Positions 28,563 through 37,665 of a stretch of DNA of 56,907 nt are shown in pieces. The stretch's first letter is position 1, and the number at the start of each line of letters is the position of its first letter. Below the pieces are notes generated by a model that did no database searches, was not told the DNA's origin, and saw only the letters and a program-made list of their open reading frames with translations. A program made the position numbers and the translations under genes. Source of the stretch: a virus; IMG/VR virus record IMGVR_UViG_3300046458_000144, positions 1-56,907 of that record; one strand, written 5' to 3'.

Positions 28563-29024
28563 ATGGCAGCCCTGAAAAATGAGGTGAAGAGCTTCATCGT
28601 TCAGGCTTTGGCGTGCTTCGACACACCTTCACAGGTAGCGCTGGCTGTAAGAGAAGAGTTCGGCATCGAAGTAACCCGGATGCAGTGTGAGTCTCACGAC
28701 CCCACCAAGCGCGCCGGAAGAGATGTCGCTAAGCGGTGGCAGGTCCTGTTTCACGACACCCGCAAGCGATTTCGGGAAGAGACGGCAGAGATACCGATCG
28801 CCAACCGTGCTTACCGCCTGCGTGCCATGAACCGGTTTGTAGAGAAGGCCGAGACGATGAAGAACATCGTACTCGCCATGCAGATATTGGAGCAGGCAGC
28901 GAAAGAAGCGGGGGACATGTACGTCAACCGGCACCGGAAGGAGGAGGCTGGCGACGAGTCGGTGATCCCGAGCCGAATTCAGGTCGACGTGGTGGATGCG
29001 AGGAAGCCGAATGCCGAGCCTTAA
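28563..29024 (+). CDS. DUF2280 protein, probable terminase small subunit
   Basis: 153 residues. Residues 1-60 fit DUF2280 (VKSFIVQALACFDTPSQVAL, then FGIEVTRMQCESHDP with a DNA-binding helix-turn-helix character). Position directly before, and overlapping, the large terminase supports a role as the DNA-recognising small subunit. The C-terminus is a charged helix (EQAAKEAGDMYVNRHRKEE). Confidence 0.8.
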   Translation: MAALKNEVKSFIVQALACFDTPSQVALAVREEFGIEVTRMQCESHDPTKRAGRDVAKRWQVLFHDTRKRFREETAEIPIANRAYRLRAMNRFVEKAETMKNIVLAMQILEQAAKEAGDMYVNRHRKEEAGDESVIPSRIQVDVVDARKPNAEP

Positions 29025-30312
29025 CGTTCCGCAGTCGCAGTTCCTCCTCTTGCCGCACAAGTTTCGCGCCTTCGTTGCCGGGTTTGGCTCGGGGAAGACG
29101 TGGGTTGGGTGCTCAGCACTCAGCAAGCACTTCATGGAGTGGCCCGGCGTCAACGCTGGCTATTTCGCCCCGACTTACCCGCAGATCCGGGACATCTTCT
29201 ATCCGACCATGGATGAGGTGGCCTTTGACTGGGGGCTGAAGACCAAGATCAATCAGGCGAACCACGAAGTTCACATCTACAGCGGGCGGCAATACCGCGG
29301 CACTGTGATCTGTCGTTCGATGGAGAAGCCGCAGACGATTGTAGGTTTTAAGATCGGTCACGCCCTGGTCGATGAGCTGGACGTGCTGACCGCCATCAAG
29401 GCCCAGCAAGCATGGCGCAAGATCATTGCCCGGATGCGTTACAACCTGCCCGGGCTGAAGAACGGCGTGGACGTCACGACGACGCCGGAAGGCTTCAAGT
29501 TCGTCTTCCTGCAGTTCGTGAAGCAGCTACGCGACAAGCCTTCGCTGAATGAGATGTACGGCCTTGTTCAGGCCAGCACGTTCGACAATGAGCTGAACCT
29601 GCCGGATGACTACATCCCATCGCTAATGGAGTCGTACCCCGAGCAACTGATCAGGGCATACCTAAACGGTCAGTTCGTGAACCTGACATCTGGTTCGATA
29701 TATCACGCGTATGACCGCAAGCTGAATCAGTGCTTTGACACTGTGCAGCCCGGTGAGCCGCTGTTTATCGGCATGGACTTCAACGTAGGCAAGATGGCGG
29801 CGATCACTCACGTCAAGCGCGATCAGGGCATGCCTCGGGCGGTTGATGAGCTAATGGACGGCTACGACACGCCTGACATGATCAGGCGCATCAAAGAACG
29901 CTACTGGGAGCACGACAGCAACAGCTTCAAGAGGACGTGCGAGATCAGGATTTATCCGGACGCATCGGGCGATTCACGCAAATCTGTGAACGCCAGTGTG
30001 ACGGACATCGCCATGCTCAAACAGGCAGGATTCACGGTGATTGCACCGGCAGCCAACCCGCCTGTGAAGGACCGAATCAACGCAATGAACGCCATGTTCT
30101 GCAATGCGCAGGGCGAGCGTCGTTATCTGGTCAACCCGTTCACGTGCCCGACGTACGCCGATGGCTTGGAGCAACAGGTTTGGGCACCCAACGGCGAACC
30201 TGACAAGTCACAAGGTAATGACCACGCCAACGACGGCGGCGGTTACTTCATCCATCGCGAGTACCCGATTATCAAACCGGTCACCTCTCTAAAACTGGGA
30301 TACGCCCGATGA
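29011..30312 (+). CDS. Terminase large subunit
   Basis: 433 residues. N-terminal packaging ATPase with Walker A GFGSGKT (24-30) and a Walker B-like HALVDELD segment (about 110); C-terminal RNase H-like nuclease domain starting at FIGMDFNVGKMAA (about 252-264), with Asp residues further on (YPDASGD). Cuts and packages DNA into the prohead. The start at MPSLNVPQ has GAGGA upstream; it overlaps the small-subunit gene and the portal gene. Confidence 0.95.
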   Translation: MPSLNVPQSQFLLLPHKFRAFVAGFGSGKTWVGCSALSKHFMEWPGVNAGYFAPTYPQIRDIFYPTMDEVAFDWGLKTKINQANHEVHIYSGRQYRGTVICRSMEKPQTIVGFKIGHALVDELDVLTAIKAQQAWRKIIARMRYNLPGLKNGVDVTTTPEGFKFVFLQFVKQLRDKPSLNEMYGLVQASTFDNELNLPDDYIPSLMESYPEQLIRAYLNGQFVNLTSGSIYHAYDRKLNQCFDTVQPGEPLFIGMDFNVGKMAAITHVKRDQGMPRAVDELMDGYDTPDMIRRIKERYWEHDSNSFKRTCEIRIYPDASGDSRKSVNASVTDIAMLKQAGFTVIAPAANPPVKDRINAMNAMFCNAQGERRYLVNPFTCPTYADGLEQQVWAPNGEPDKSQGNDHANDGGGYFIHREYPIIKPVTSLKLGYAR

Positions 30313-31742
30313 GCAACGACGTTTCCTTCAAGCGGCCCGAATACATCGAGGCGCTGGACCGCTGGCTGACCGTTCGTGACGTCTGCGCGGGCCAGCACCG
30401 AGTGGTTGACCGACTGCCGTACATCAACCGGCACGACAAGTCGGAAGAGAACATCGAACGCAACAAGTCCTACCGCGAGCGGGCGGTCTTTAAGAACGCC
30501 ACGGGTCACACCCGAAACGGTCTAATCGGCCTGGCGTTCCACAAAGACCCCACGCTGACCGTGCCCAAGAACCTCGAATACCTGCAGGACAACGCGAACG
30601 GGGCGGGGGTGAGCATCTACCAGCAGTCGCAAGGCTCGCTGGAAAAGGTGCTGGAGACGGGGCGGCATGGCCTGTTTGTCGACTTCCACGAAGACAGCGG
30701 AATCGGCGGACATGCGGTGATCCTTACGTACTCAGCTGAGGACATCATCAACTGGCGCACTGGTATGGTCGATGGGCACAACGTCCTGACTATGGTCGTC
30801 CTGCGCGAGATGCACGAAGAGGCTGACGGCTTCGGGCTGAAATGCACCGAACAGTTCCGTGAGCTTGCGCTTGGGTATGGTGACAATGAAGACGGTGGCC
30901 TGTACGTCTGCCGCGTGTGGCGTCGTAAGGGCGTGCGCGGCGGCGGCCCGCTTGAGGTTGTTGATGAGTACCGGCCAGCCGGGAAGAAGGGGCGACTCAA
31001 AGAGATCCCGTTTACCTTCATCGGTGCCCAGAACAACGACCCGAGCGTTGACGAGTCGCCACTCTACGATATCGCCATGATCAACCTCGGCCACTATCGC
31101 AACAGCGCGGACTATGAAGACAGCGTCTTCTGGTGTGGGCAGGCGCAACCGTGGATTAGCGGTGTCGATGATCAATGGCTTGAAATGGCCCGGAAAGAGG
31201 GCGTCTATGTCGGCTCTCGCGCTCCAATCCCTGTTCCTGCTGGTGAAACATTCGCCTTTGCTCAGCCGCAGCCTAATACGCTCGTTAAAGAGGCCATGGC
31301 CGATAAGAACCAGATGATGATTGAACTGGGCGCACGCATGGTCGTTGCTTCCCTGGCTGCAAAGACGGCAACAGAATCTCGCGGCGATCAGTCAGCGTCG
31401 ACGTCCGTGCTCGCGATCTGTGTTTCGAACATCAACGAGGCCTACACCCGGGCGTTGATGTGGTGTGGCGAGTTCATCGGCGCAACTGGCAAGACTGCAT
31501 ACCTGGTCAATCAGGAGTTCGTGGAACTGTCGGCCGATCCGCAAATGATCACCGCGCTGGTCCAGTTGTGGCAAAGCGGCGGGTTCGCTAAGGCCGATCT
31601 GCGCGGCTACCTGCGCAAGCTGGGGCTTATCGCGCCGGAGCGCACGGATCAGCAGATCGATAATGAACTCAGTGAGCAGACCGATGGCCTTGGCCTCGAT
31701 GACGAGGACTTGAACGATGGCCGCGAACCAAGCGCTGCTTGA
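30309..31742 (+). CDS. Portal protein (DUF4055 type)
   Basis: 477 residues, DUF4055 family (RPEYIEALDRWLTVRDVCAG start; AVFKNATGHTRNGLIGLAF; DEYRPAGKKGRLKEIPFTFI), known as portal proteins of siphoviruses. It forms the dodecameric ring through which DNA enters. It overlaps the terminase by ATGA and the head morphogenesis gene by 26 bases. Confidence 0.9.
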   Translation: MSNDVSFKRPEYIEALDRWLTVRDVCAGQHRVVDRLPYINRHDKSEENIERNKSYRERAVFKNATGHTRNGLIGLAFHKDPTLTVPKNLEYLQDNANGAGVSIYQQSQGSLEKVLETGRHGLFVDFHEDSGIGGHAVILTYSAEDIINWRTGMVDGHNVLTMVVLREMHEEADGFGLKCTEQFRELALGYGDNEDGGLYVCRVWRRKGVRGGGPLEVVDEYRPAGKKGRLKEIPFTFIGAQNNDPSVDESPLYDIAMINLGHYRNSADYEDSVFWCGQAQPWISGVDDQWLEMARKEGVYVGSRAPIPVPAGETFAFAQPQPNTLVKEAMADKNQMMIELGARMVVASLAAKTATESRGDQSASTSVLAICVSNINEAYTRALMWCGEFIGATGKTAYLVNQEFVELSADPQMITALVQLWQSGGFAKADLRGYLRKLGLIAPERTDQQIDNELSEQTDGLGLDDEDLNDGREPSAA

Positions 31743-32790
31743 TGCCACCATTCGGCACGCTGTCTTTCTGGAGCGGCTGAAGGCGGGGGAGGTGCAGAAG
31801 TTCGCTCCCTTCCTCAAGGAGATTGACCGGTCGTTGCGCGATCGCCTGACTCAATCAGACATGACCAGCTACACACGTAAGCGGCTGGAAAAGTTGCTTG
31901 ATGAAGTGGACAGCCTGCTGCTGGGCATCTTCACCCGGTTTACTGATCAGCTCACTCTGGACCTGATCGACCTGGCTACCTATGAAGCCCAGTTCGAAGC
32001 GACCAGCCTGACGAGGGCGGCACCGGTAGGCGTCAGTTTTGATGCTGCTTTGCCGACGGCCACAGCAATCCGCACCGCAGTGCTGAGCAACCCGCTGAGC
32101 GTTCGCGGTACTGATGGTGGGAAGCTGCTCAAGCCATTCATCAAGGACTGGACGACCGCCGAACGCACGCGCATCACTGGCGCGATTCGGCAGGGCTTTT
32201 TCGAGGGGCAGACAAACTTCCAGATCATCCAGAAAATTCGCGGTACCGCAGCGCTCAAGTATGCCGACGGCATCCTGGCTACGACGGATCGCAATGCATC
32301 TACGGTGGTACGCACAGCCATCCAGCACGTTGCCAGCCAGGCGCGGATGGAGACAGCCAATGCCAACACCGATGTGGTGCAGCAGATCGAGCTGGTTGCC
32401 ACCCTGGACAGCAAGACCAGTCAGGTATGCCGCAGTCTGGATAAGCGCCGTTTTCCCGTGAATTCAGGGCCGCGGCCACCATTTCACCCGAATTGCCGAA
32501 CCACCTTTGTGATGATCACGAAGTTCAGCGAACTGTTCGCTCAGGGTGCAACAAGGGCGTCGCAGAATGGACAGGTCAGTGCAGACCTCGACTATTACCA
32601 CTGGCTTCAGCAGCAGCCGGCGAGCTTTCAGGATCAGGCGATCGGTAAGGCTCGCGGTGCTCTGTTTCGCAATGGCGGGCTGAGCGTTCCGAGGTTCGCC
32701 GAACTGCAACTGGATCGGAATTTCGCGCCGCTGAACCTGGCGCAGATGAAGGCGCTTGAGCCATTGGCATTTCAGCGTGCCGGAGTGTGA
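31717..32790 (+). CDS. Head morphogenesis protein (Mu F / SPP1 gp7-like)
   Basis: 357 residues. The C-terminal half carries the Mu F-like domain: a helix with RTAIQHVASQARMETA, then DSKTSQVCRSLDKRRF and PPFHPNCRTTF with conserved Cys and His (about 225-270). A minor capsid protein needed for assembly. The 3' end overlaps the stop of the opposite-strand membrane-protein gene. Confidence 0.88.
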   Translation: MAANQALLDATIRHAVFLERLKAGEVQKFAPFLKEIDRSLRDRLTQSDMTSYTRKRLEKLLDEVDSLLLGIFTRFTDQLTLDLIDLATYEAQFEATSLTRAAPVGVSFDAALPTATAIRTAVLSNPLSVRGTDGGKLLKPFIKDWTTAERTRITGAIRQGFFEGQTNFQIIQKIRGTAALKYADGILATTDRNASTVVRTAIQHVASQARMETANANTDVVQQIELVATLDSKTSQVCRSLDKRRFPVNSGPRPPFHPNCRTTFVMITKFSELFAQGATRASQNGQVSADLDYYHWLQQQPASFQDQAIGKARGALFRNGGLSVPRFAELQLDRNFAPLNLAQMKALEPLAFQRAGV

Positions 32791-33005
32791 AAAGTTTTTC
32801 CAGTCGCGGCCCAGTACATGTTGGGTAGCCAAATCAACAAAGCGGCAAACGGCCCTTGCCCCGTCATTAACATGCCGACCGTAATAACGCAGAAAAGCAT
32901 GACGGCCGTTGGCTTGCGGTGCTGGCGAAACATGGCGATGCAAAGCGGTGCGAAGGCGATGAACGCACAGATAACTATGGCATTCGAATAAAGCGGCGCG
33001 GTCAT
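32772..33005 (-). CDS. Opposite-strand membrane protein (moron; possible superinfection immunity protein)
   Basis: 77 residues on the strand opposite to the head genes. Two to three hydrophobic segments (about 8-25, 33-50, 53-70) and a basic loop (FRQHRKPT) between them. The pattern of helix, basic loop, helix and Trp-containing helix resembles small superinfection-immunity membrane proteins such as those of T4 Imm type, but similarity is only in layout. TAGGAG precedes the ATG. It sits between head genes and so was probably inserted as a moron expressed in the lysogen. Confidence 0.6.
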   Translation of the reverse strand: MTAPLYSNAIVICAFIAFAPLCIAMFRQHRKPTAVMLFCVITVGMLMTGQGPFAALLIWLPNMYWAATGKTFHTPAR

Positions 33006-33150
33006 TTTGCGCTCCTAAGCGTGTGGGGTGTCGCCATGCTAATTCTTCCTTGCAGCAAGTCCAGCCATAACATGCATTCGAAAATCGGTCTGTTCCGACA
33101 GATCGATTAGACCTCTGCTGTGCAGGTGGAATCTGTTTAAACACTATCAG

Positions 33151-33170
33151 CCGCCTCTGGGCGGTTTTTT
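33151..33170 (+). terminator. Terminator between head morphogenesis and scaffold genes
   Basis: CCGCC pairs with GGCGG over a short loop, followed by six T. Lies beyond the opposite-strand gene; late transcription must read through it. Confidence 0.75.
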
Positions 33171-33214
33171 ATTGCCTGCAAAGCGGGCGACTCATACCCA
33201 AGGGGTGCATCACC

Positions 33215-33943
33215 GTGGCAGAAGAAAACGAAATCGACCTGGAAAACCCGGCAATCAAGGCCGCTATCGCGACTGCCGTCGAAGCATCCGTCTCAGGTCT
33301 GAAAACCAAAAACTCCGAGTTGCTGGGCAAGTTGAAGGACACGTCCACCAAGTTGACTCAGTTCGAAACCCAGTTTGAGGGCATCGACATTGATGCCGTC
33401 AAAGGTCTGCTCAGTCGTGCCGGGCAGGACGAAGAAACCAAATTGCTGACAGAGGGCAAGGTGGATGAGGTCTTCAACAAGCGCACGGAGCGCCTGCGTG
33501 GCGACTTCGACAAGCAGTTGAAGGCTGTCAGCGCACGCGCTGAGAAAGCCGAATCTTTCGCCGCCAAGTTCCAGGGCAAAGTCCTCGGCGACTCGGTACG
33601 CGGTGCTGCCCTCAAGGCTGGTGCGCTACCTGAAGCAACAGACGACATCATTCTGCGCGCCAAAGGCGTGTTTTCGCTGAATGAAGAAGGCGAAGCGGTC
33701 GCTGTCGATGAGTCCGGCCAGACCATCCTCGGCAAAGACGGCAAGACCCCTCTGACCCCGCTCGAATGGGCGGAATCTCTGCGCGAAAGCGCACCTCACC
33801 TGTGGCCAAGGGCCTCGGGAACGAATGCCCCGGGCGGGGGTAGCGGCCAGGCTGCATTGAAGCGCTCCGAAATGTCAGCCACGCAAAAGCGCGACTACCA
33901 GCGCAAGCACGGCCAAACCGCATTCCTGCAATTGCCCAAGTAA
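33215..33943 (+). CDS. Scaffold-type protein, GTG start
   Basis: 242 residues. Coiled-coil N-terminus (SGLKTKNSELLGKLKDTSTK) and long charged helices up to about 125, then a mixed region and a basic C-terminal tail (RSEMSATQKRDYQRKHGQ), the usual build of phage scaffolds placed before the capsid gene. GTG 33215 with AGGGG upstream; no ATG fits. Confidence 0.82.
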   Translation: MAEENEIDLENPAIKAAIATAVEASVSGLKTKNSELLGKLKDTSTKLTQFETQFEGIDIDAVKGLLSRAGQDEETKLLTEGKVDEVFNKRTERLRGDFDKQLKAVSARAEKAESFAAKFQGKVLGDSVRGAALKAGALPEATDDIILRAKGVFSLNEEGEAVAVDESGQTILGKDGKTPLTPLEWAESLRESAPHLWPRASGTNAPGGGSGQAALKRSEMSATQKRDYQRKHGQTAFLQLPK

Positions 33944-33955
33944 GGGGATTCACCC

Positions 33956-34906
33956 ATGGCTACAACTGTTAACAGCGATCTGATCATCTACAACGATGAA
34001 GCCCAGACCGCGTACCTCGAACGTGTTCAGGACAACCTGGACATCTTCAACGAATCGTCCAACGGAGCGATCATCCTCGACAACGAGCTGATCGAAGGCG
34101 ACTTCCGCAAGCGCGCCTTTTACAAGCTGGCGGGCTCGCTGGATCACCGGGACGTCAACTCCGAAGCGAAGGTCGTCGCCAAGAAGATCAGCGCTGGTGA
34201 GGCGGTCGGCGTCAAGGCACCGTGGAAGTACGGCCCGTATCAGACGACCGAAGAGGCCTTCAAGCGTCGTGGCCGCCCGGTAGAAGAGTTCTCTCAGATC
34301 ATCGGCCAAGACGTGGCTGATGCAACCCTGGAAGGCTTCGTCCAGTACGCCACTGCCGCGCTGCGTGCATCCATCGGCTCCAACCCGGCAATGGTCGTGG
34401 AAGCCAGCATCGAAACCGACGGCAAGAAAACCCTGACCCGCGGTATGCGCAAGTTCGGCGACAAGTTCGGCCGTATCGCGCTGTGGGTCATGCACTCGTC
34501 TGCTTACTTCGACATCGTTGATGAGGCGATCACGAACAAGCTGTACGAAGAAGCTGGTGTCGTCATCTATGGCGGTCTGCCTGGCACCCTCGGCAAGCCG
34601 GTACTGGTTACCGACACCGCTCCGGTCGACGTGATCTTCGGCCTGCTGCCAAATGCTGTGACCATCACCGAGTCTCAGGCTCCTGGCTTCCGTTCGTACG
34701 AAGTGAACGACGAAGAGAACCTCGGCATCGGCTACCGCGCAGAAGGTGTCGTGAACATCGACGTGCTGGGTTACAGCTGGAAGGAAACCGCCGGCGGCGC
34801 GAACCCATCGCTCGCCGCAGTTGGCTCTTCGGCTAACTGGGCCAAGCACTCCACCAGCGACAAGGTCACTGCTGGCGTGATGATCGAGCTCACCCCGGCT
34901 GCGTAA
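33956..34906 (+). CDS. Major capsid protein (HK97 fold)
   Basis: 316 residues. Sequence and place after a scaffold gene identify the major capsid protein; recognisable segments are TAYLERVQDNLDIFNESSNG at the N-terminus, DATLEGFVQYATAALRASIG in the middle and RSYEVNDEENLGIGYRAEGV near the end. Preceded by AAGGGG. It should be among the most strongly expressed late genes. Confidence 0.93.
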   Translation: MATTVNSDLIIYNDEAQTAYLERVQDNLDIFNESSNGAIILDNELIEGDFRKRAFYKLAGSLDHRDVNSEAKVVAKKISAGEAVGVKAPWKYGPYQTTEEAFKRRGRPVEEFSQIIGQDVADATLEGFVQYATAALRASIGSNPAMVVEASIETDGKKTLTRGMRKFGDKFGRIALWVMHSSAYFDIVDEAITNKLYEEAGVVIYGGLPGTLGKPVLVTDTAPVDVIFGLLPNAVTITESQAPGFRSYEVNDEENLGIGYRAEGVVNIDVLGYSWKETAGGANPSLAAVGSSANWAKHSTSDKVTAGVMIELTPAA

Positions 34907-34951
34907 GCCATACAACGGTGCGGTCAGCAATGGCCGCCACGGGAGAACATC

Positions 34952-35380
34952 ATGGAACTCGTTTACAGTAACCAGCGCGGCGACTTCGATCCGAACAAGC
35001 GTTACCGCAATCCGGATCTGTTCCGGAACGTCGAACGCGGCGTGACTAAGGTCACTGTGGTTGGCGACTACCCTGAGATCGTCGAGGCCTACAAGGCTAT
35101 CGAAATCGACGTGGAGGTCGAAACCCGCAAGACCCCGGTCAAGGGCAAGGCAAAGGCCGCTGACAAGACTCCTGCGAAGCCGGGCAAGGGCCCAACCAAG
35201 CCCGAGTCAAACGGCACGCTGAAAGACGGCACCACTGAAGAGCCTGTCTACATTCCGAAGCTGGAAGCGGATAATCAGTGGATCATCATCACCCGCGACG
35301 GCGTGCGTTTCAGTGATTTCGCTGGCGATGAAGCCGCCGCCAAAGTTGAAGCTGACCGCCTGAACAACATCAAGGAATAA
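34952..35380 (+). CDS. Head-associated protein of unknown role, 142 residues
   Basis: Residues 1-55 form a small beta-type domain; 56-100 is a Lys/Pro/Gly-rich linker (KGKAKAADKTPAKPGKG); the C-terminal part (PKLEADNQWIIITRDGVRF) is a second small domain. Its position between capsid and connector genes suggests a decoration or head completion protein. Not recognised. Confidence 0.65.
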   Translation: MELVYSNQRGDFDPNKRYRNPDLFRNVERGVTKVTVVGDYPEIVEAYKAIEIDVEVETRKTPVKGKAKAADKTPAKPGKGPTKPESNGTLKDGTTEEPVYIPKLEADNQWIIITRDGVRFSDFAGDEAAAKVEADRLNNIKE

Positions 35381-35383
35381 CCC

Positions 35384-35884
35384 ATGCTCATTGTCGAGGA
35401 CGGCACCGGCAAGCCGGACGCCGAAAGCTATGCAACCGCTGAGGACCTGGCCCTCTATGCCGTGAAGTTCGGCGTAGCGATCCCGGCCGAAGAGGTCGCA
35501 CAGGAAGCATTGCTACGCCGGGCCGCCTTGGCAATGGATGGGATGACATGGAAGGGACGTAAATCCTCCGGCGACCAGGCGTTGTCCTGGCCTCGTCGGG
35601 AGATTCGCCTTGATGGCGAGAACAAGCCGGAGCGTTATTTACCGGCAAGAATTCAATACGGTCAGATGGCTCTGGCCGCGGAGATATACAAAGACGACAT
35701 CGAACCGATTGACCAGCGCAAAGGCGCGGTGATCAAGGACAAGGTTGATGGGGCTGTTGAGCGTGAGTATGCGGTTATCAATAGTACGAGCAACCGGCTG
35801 CTACCAGCTGCGCCGGATCGTCCGAGTGCTACGCAGTTTGCGGACTATCTGCAAAGGCGGGGGCTGTTCGCGGTAAGGGCTTAA
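35384..35884 (+). CDS. Head-tail connector, DnaT-like fold
   Basis: 166 residues. Matches the phage family annotated as putative DnaT-like (SYATAEDLALYAVKFGV, then LRRAALAMDGMTWKGRK and LSWPRREIRLDGE), which occupies the connector position after the capsid genes. The DnaT label is only structural; a neck adaptor role is likely. Confidence 0.78.
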   Translation: MLIVEDGTGKPDAESYATAEDLALYAVKFGVAIPAEEVAQEALLRRAALAMDGMTWKGRKSSGDQALSWPRREIRLDGENKPERYLPARIQYGQMALAAEIYKDDIEPIDQRKGAVIKDKVDGAVEREYAVINSTSNRLLPAAPDRPSATQFADYLQRRGLFAVRA

Positions 35885-35918
35885 TGCTAGGTTCTTGGCT
35901 CTTTCAAAGGAGAGCTCT

Positions 35919-36116
35919 ATGTCGCAAGTAAAGGGGAAATCTGAGTCAGAACTTGAAGCATGGGATCGTTACGCCGCGGCAGCCATAGCTGGTATATCTA
36001 GCCGAGCTCCAGCAGATTGCATCGACGTGGCAGGGGAGGCAGCGCTATACGCCACCGCGCTGCTGGAAGAGCGCCGAGCTGTCTGGCAAAAAATTCTGAA
36101 ACAGAACGAAAGCTAA
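35919..36116 (+). CDS. Small hypothetical protein in the neck module, 65 residues
   Basis: Reads MSQVKGKSESELEAWDRYAA and continues helical. AAAGGAG precedes the ATG. It resembles small helical proteins found between connector genes of Pseudomonas phages; it may also be unrelated cargo. Function unknown. Confidence 0.65.
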   Translation: MSQVKGKSESELEAWDRYAAAAIAGISSRAPADCIDVAGEAALYATALLEERRAVWQKILKQNES

Positions 36117-36167
36117 TACCCGAGCAGAGTACCCAGGCAGATAGCCTGAAAACAATCTGGAGCCACC

Positions 36168-36536
36168 ATGGCCTTTTACGAAGAAATGGCCGTGATGGCT
36201 CTCGACCTCATCACTGATTTCGGCCAGCCGGTCACCATCCGCGACGTTACGAAGGGCGCCTACGATCCTGCAATTGGCGGCACTGCCCCGGACACCGTCA
36301 CTGAGCGTATCGGCCAAGGCATCATGCTCGACTTCACAGGTGATGAGTTCCAAACCAATACCCTAATCAAGGTAGGCGACAAAAAGCTGAAGATGGCCGC
36401 CAAAGGCCTGGATCAGCCGCCGACGCTGCTCAGCAAAGTCATTGTGCAAGGCCGCACATGGTCAATCATCCCGCCGCTGAAAGAGATCAACCCAGCCGGG
36501 ACGCCGCTGCTGTATGAACTGCAGGTCAGGTCATGA
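36168..36536 (+). CDS. Head closure / head-tail joining protein
   Basis: 122 residues, mostly beta (DFGQPVTIRDVTKGAYDP, then KMAAKGLDQPPTLLSKVIV and RTWSIIPPLKEIN), the profile of small neck proteins of the FII/gp16 type. It overlaps the next gene by ATGA. Confidence 0.75.
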   Translation: MAFYEEMAVMALDLITDFGQPVTIRDVTKGAYDPAIGGTAPDTVTERIGQGIMLDFTGDEFQTNTLIKVGDKKLKMAAKGLDQPPTLLSKVIVQGRTWSIIPPLKEINPAGTPLLYELQVRS

Positions 36537-37189
36537 GCCGCGCCGGTGCCGGTCAATCCGGCAGCTTTGCCCTGAGCCTGGCCAAATTCGCTGAGCAGGC
36601 CACTCAGGCAATCGATGCAAGTCTTCGCGAAATCATCATTGAGGTCGGCAGCAGCGTCATCCGTATGTCGCCCGTTGGTAACCCTGAGATATGGGCGGCG
36701 AACGTGTCACACCGGGCCGCTAACAAGGCACAGGCAGATGCCTATGACGATCATGTTGAGGTGCGCAACGTCATCACTTCACTTACTCCGAGCAACTACA
36801 CGAAGGGCGGCAGGCTCAAGCGCGGCGTCAAATATGCCAAACGCCTCACCAAGACCGAGCGCGACCAGAACTTCAATGTGAATGGACTGGTCGCTGGACA
36901 GGGCTACGTCGGCGGCCGGTTCCGCGCGAACTGGCATCTGTCGATTGATGTGGTCGAAAACGTCACCTTTGACGAGGTAGACCCTAGCGGAAACGAGACG
37001 ATCGCGGCGCTGGTATCTGCCGTAAGTGACTTCACCGCGGGCCAGACTGCCTACCTCATCAATAACCTGCCGTATGCCATCCCGTTGGAGTATGGGCACA
37101 GCACCCAGGCCCCGTCGGGCATGGTCCGCGTCACGGTTGCCCGCTTTCAACAGATCGTGGCTGAGGCCATCAGGAACAACCAGGTATGA
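36533..37189 (+). CDS. HK97 gp10-like tail completion protein
   Basis: 218 residues. N-terminal helix (LAKFAEQATQAIDASLREII) and PVGNPEIW..., followed by a C-terminal segment (YAIPLEYGHSTQAPSGMVRV) that is typical of HK97 gp10-type minor tail or neck proteins. Overlaps both neighbours by ATGA. Confidence 0.8.
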   Translation: MSRAGAGQSGSFALSLAKFAEQATQAIDASLREIIIEVGSSVIRMSPVGNPEIWAANVSHRAANKAQADAYDDHVEVRNVITSLTPSNYTKGGRLKRGVKYAKRLTKTERDQNFNVNGLVAGQGYVGGRFRANWHLSIDVVENVTFDEVDPSGNETIAALVSAVSDFTAGQTAYLINNLPYAIPLEYGHSTQAPSGMVRVTVARFQQIVAEAIRNNQV

Positions 37190-37596
37190 GCCACAAGATC
37201 ATCCGCTCTCTGTTCGAGTTGCGCCTTGCTGCGTGGGCTGCCGAGCGTGAACTGCGCGTCGCGTACCAGGGCGTGAACTTCACCCCCGCATCTGATGAAA
37301 CCTACCTGAGCGCGTTCATGCTCCCGGCCGGGACTAGCACCGAAACGCTGGCGGGCGATCACCGGGTCTATACCGGGGTCTTCCAGGTCAACGTCGTAAC
37401 GCCAGTCGGTCACGGTACGGGCGATGCCGAGGGCTTGGTCGATGATCTGGCCGAGCTGTTCCCGGCCTTCCTCCGGCTCACGCAGGACGCCTTCGAGGTG
37501 ATCGTGCTGACTCCGGTAGAGCCGGGGCCGCCAATCACTGGCGACACAACACTCACCGTCTCGGCCTCGTTTCAGTACCGAGCCGACACCGAATAA
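37186..37596 (+). CDS. Tail terminator protein (DUF4128 type)
   Basis: 136 residues. DUF4128 pattern (VAYQGVNFTPASDETYLSAF, then GDHRVYTGVFQVNVVTP), the family that caps the tail tube in siphoviruses. Position between tail completion protein and tube protein agrees. Confidence 0.82.
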   Translation: MSHKIIRSLFELRLAAWAAERELRVAYQGVNFTPASDETYLSAFMLPAGTSTETLAGDHRVYTGVFQVNVVTPVGHGTGDAEGLVDDLAELFPAFLRLTQDAFEVIVLTPVEPGPPITGDTTLTVSASFQYRADTE

Positions 37597-37665
37597 TTCG
37601 CCCATTGGGCACACCCGAACCCGCCATTGAGCGGGTTTTCTCATTTCTGAAAAGAGGAAACACCA

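Noticed and set aside
28500-29020. cos or pac site near the terminase genes
   Set aside because: Expected here, but no sequence can be defended as a cut site without virion end data.
33950-34930. Leftward 326-codon frame
   Set aside because: Antisense shadow of the major capsid gene.
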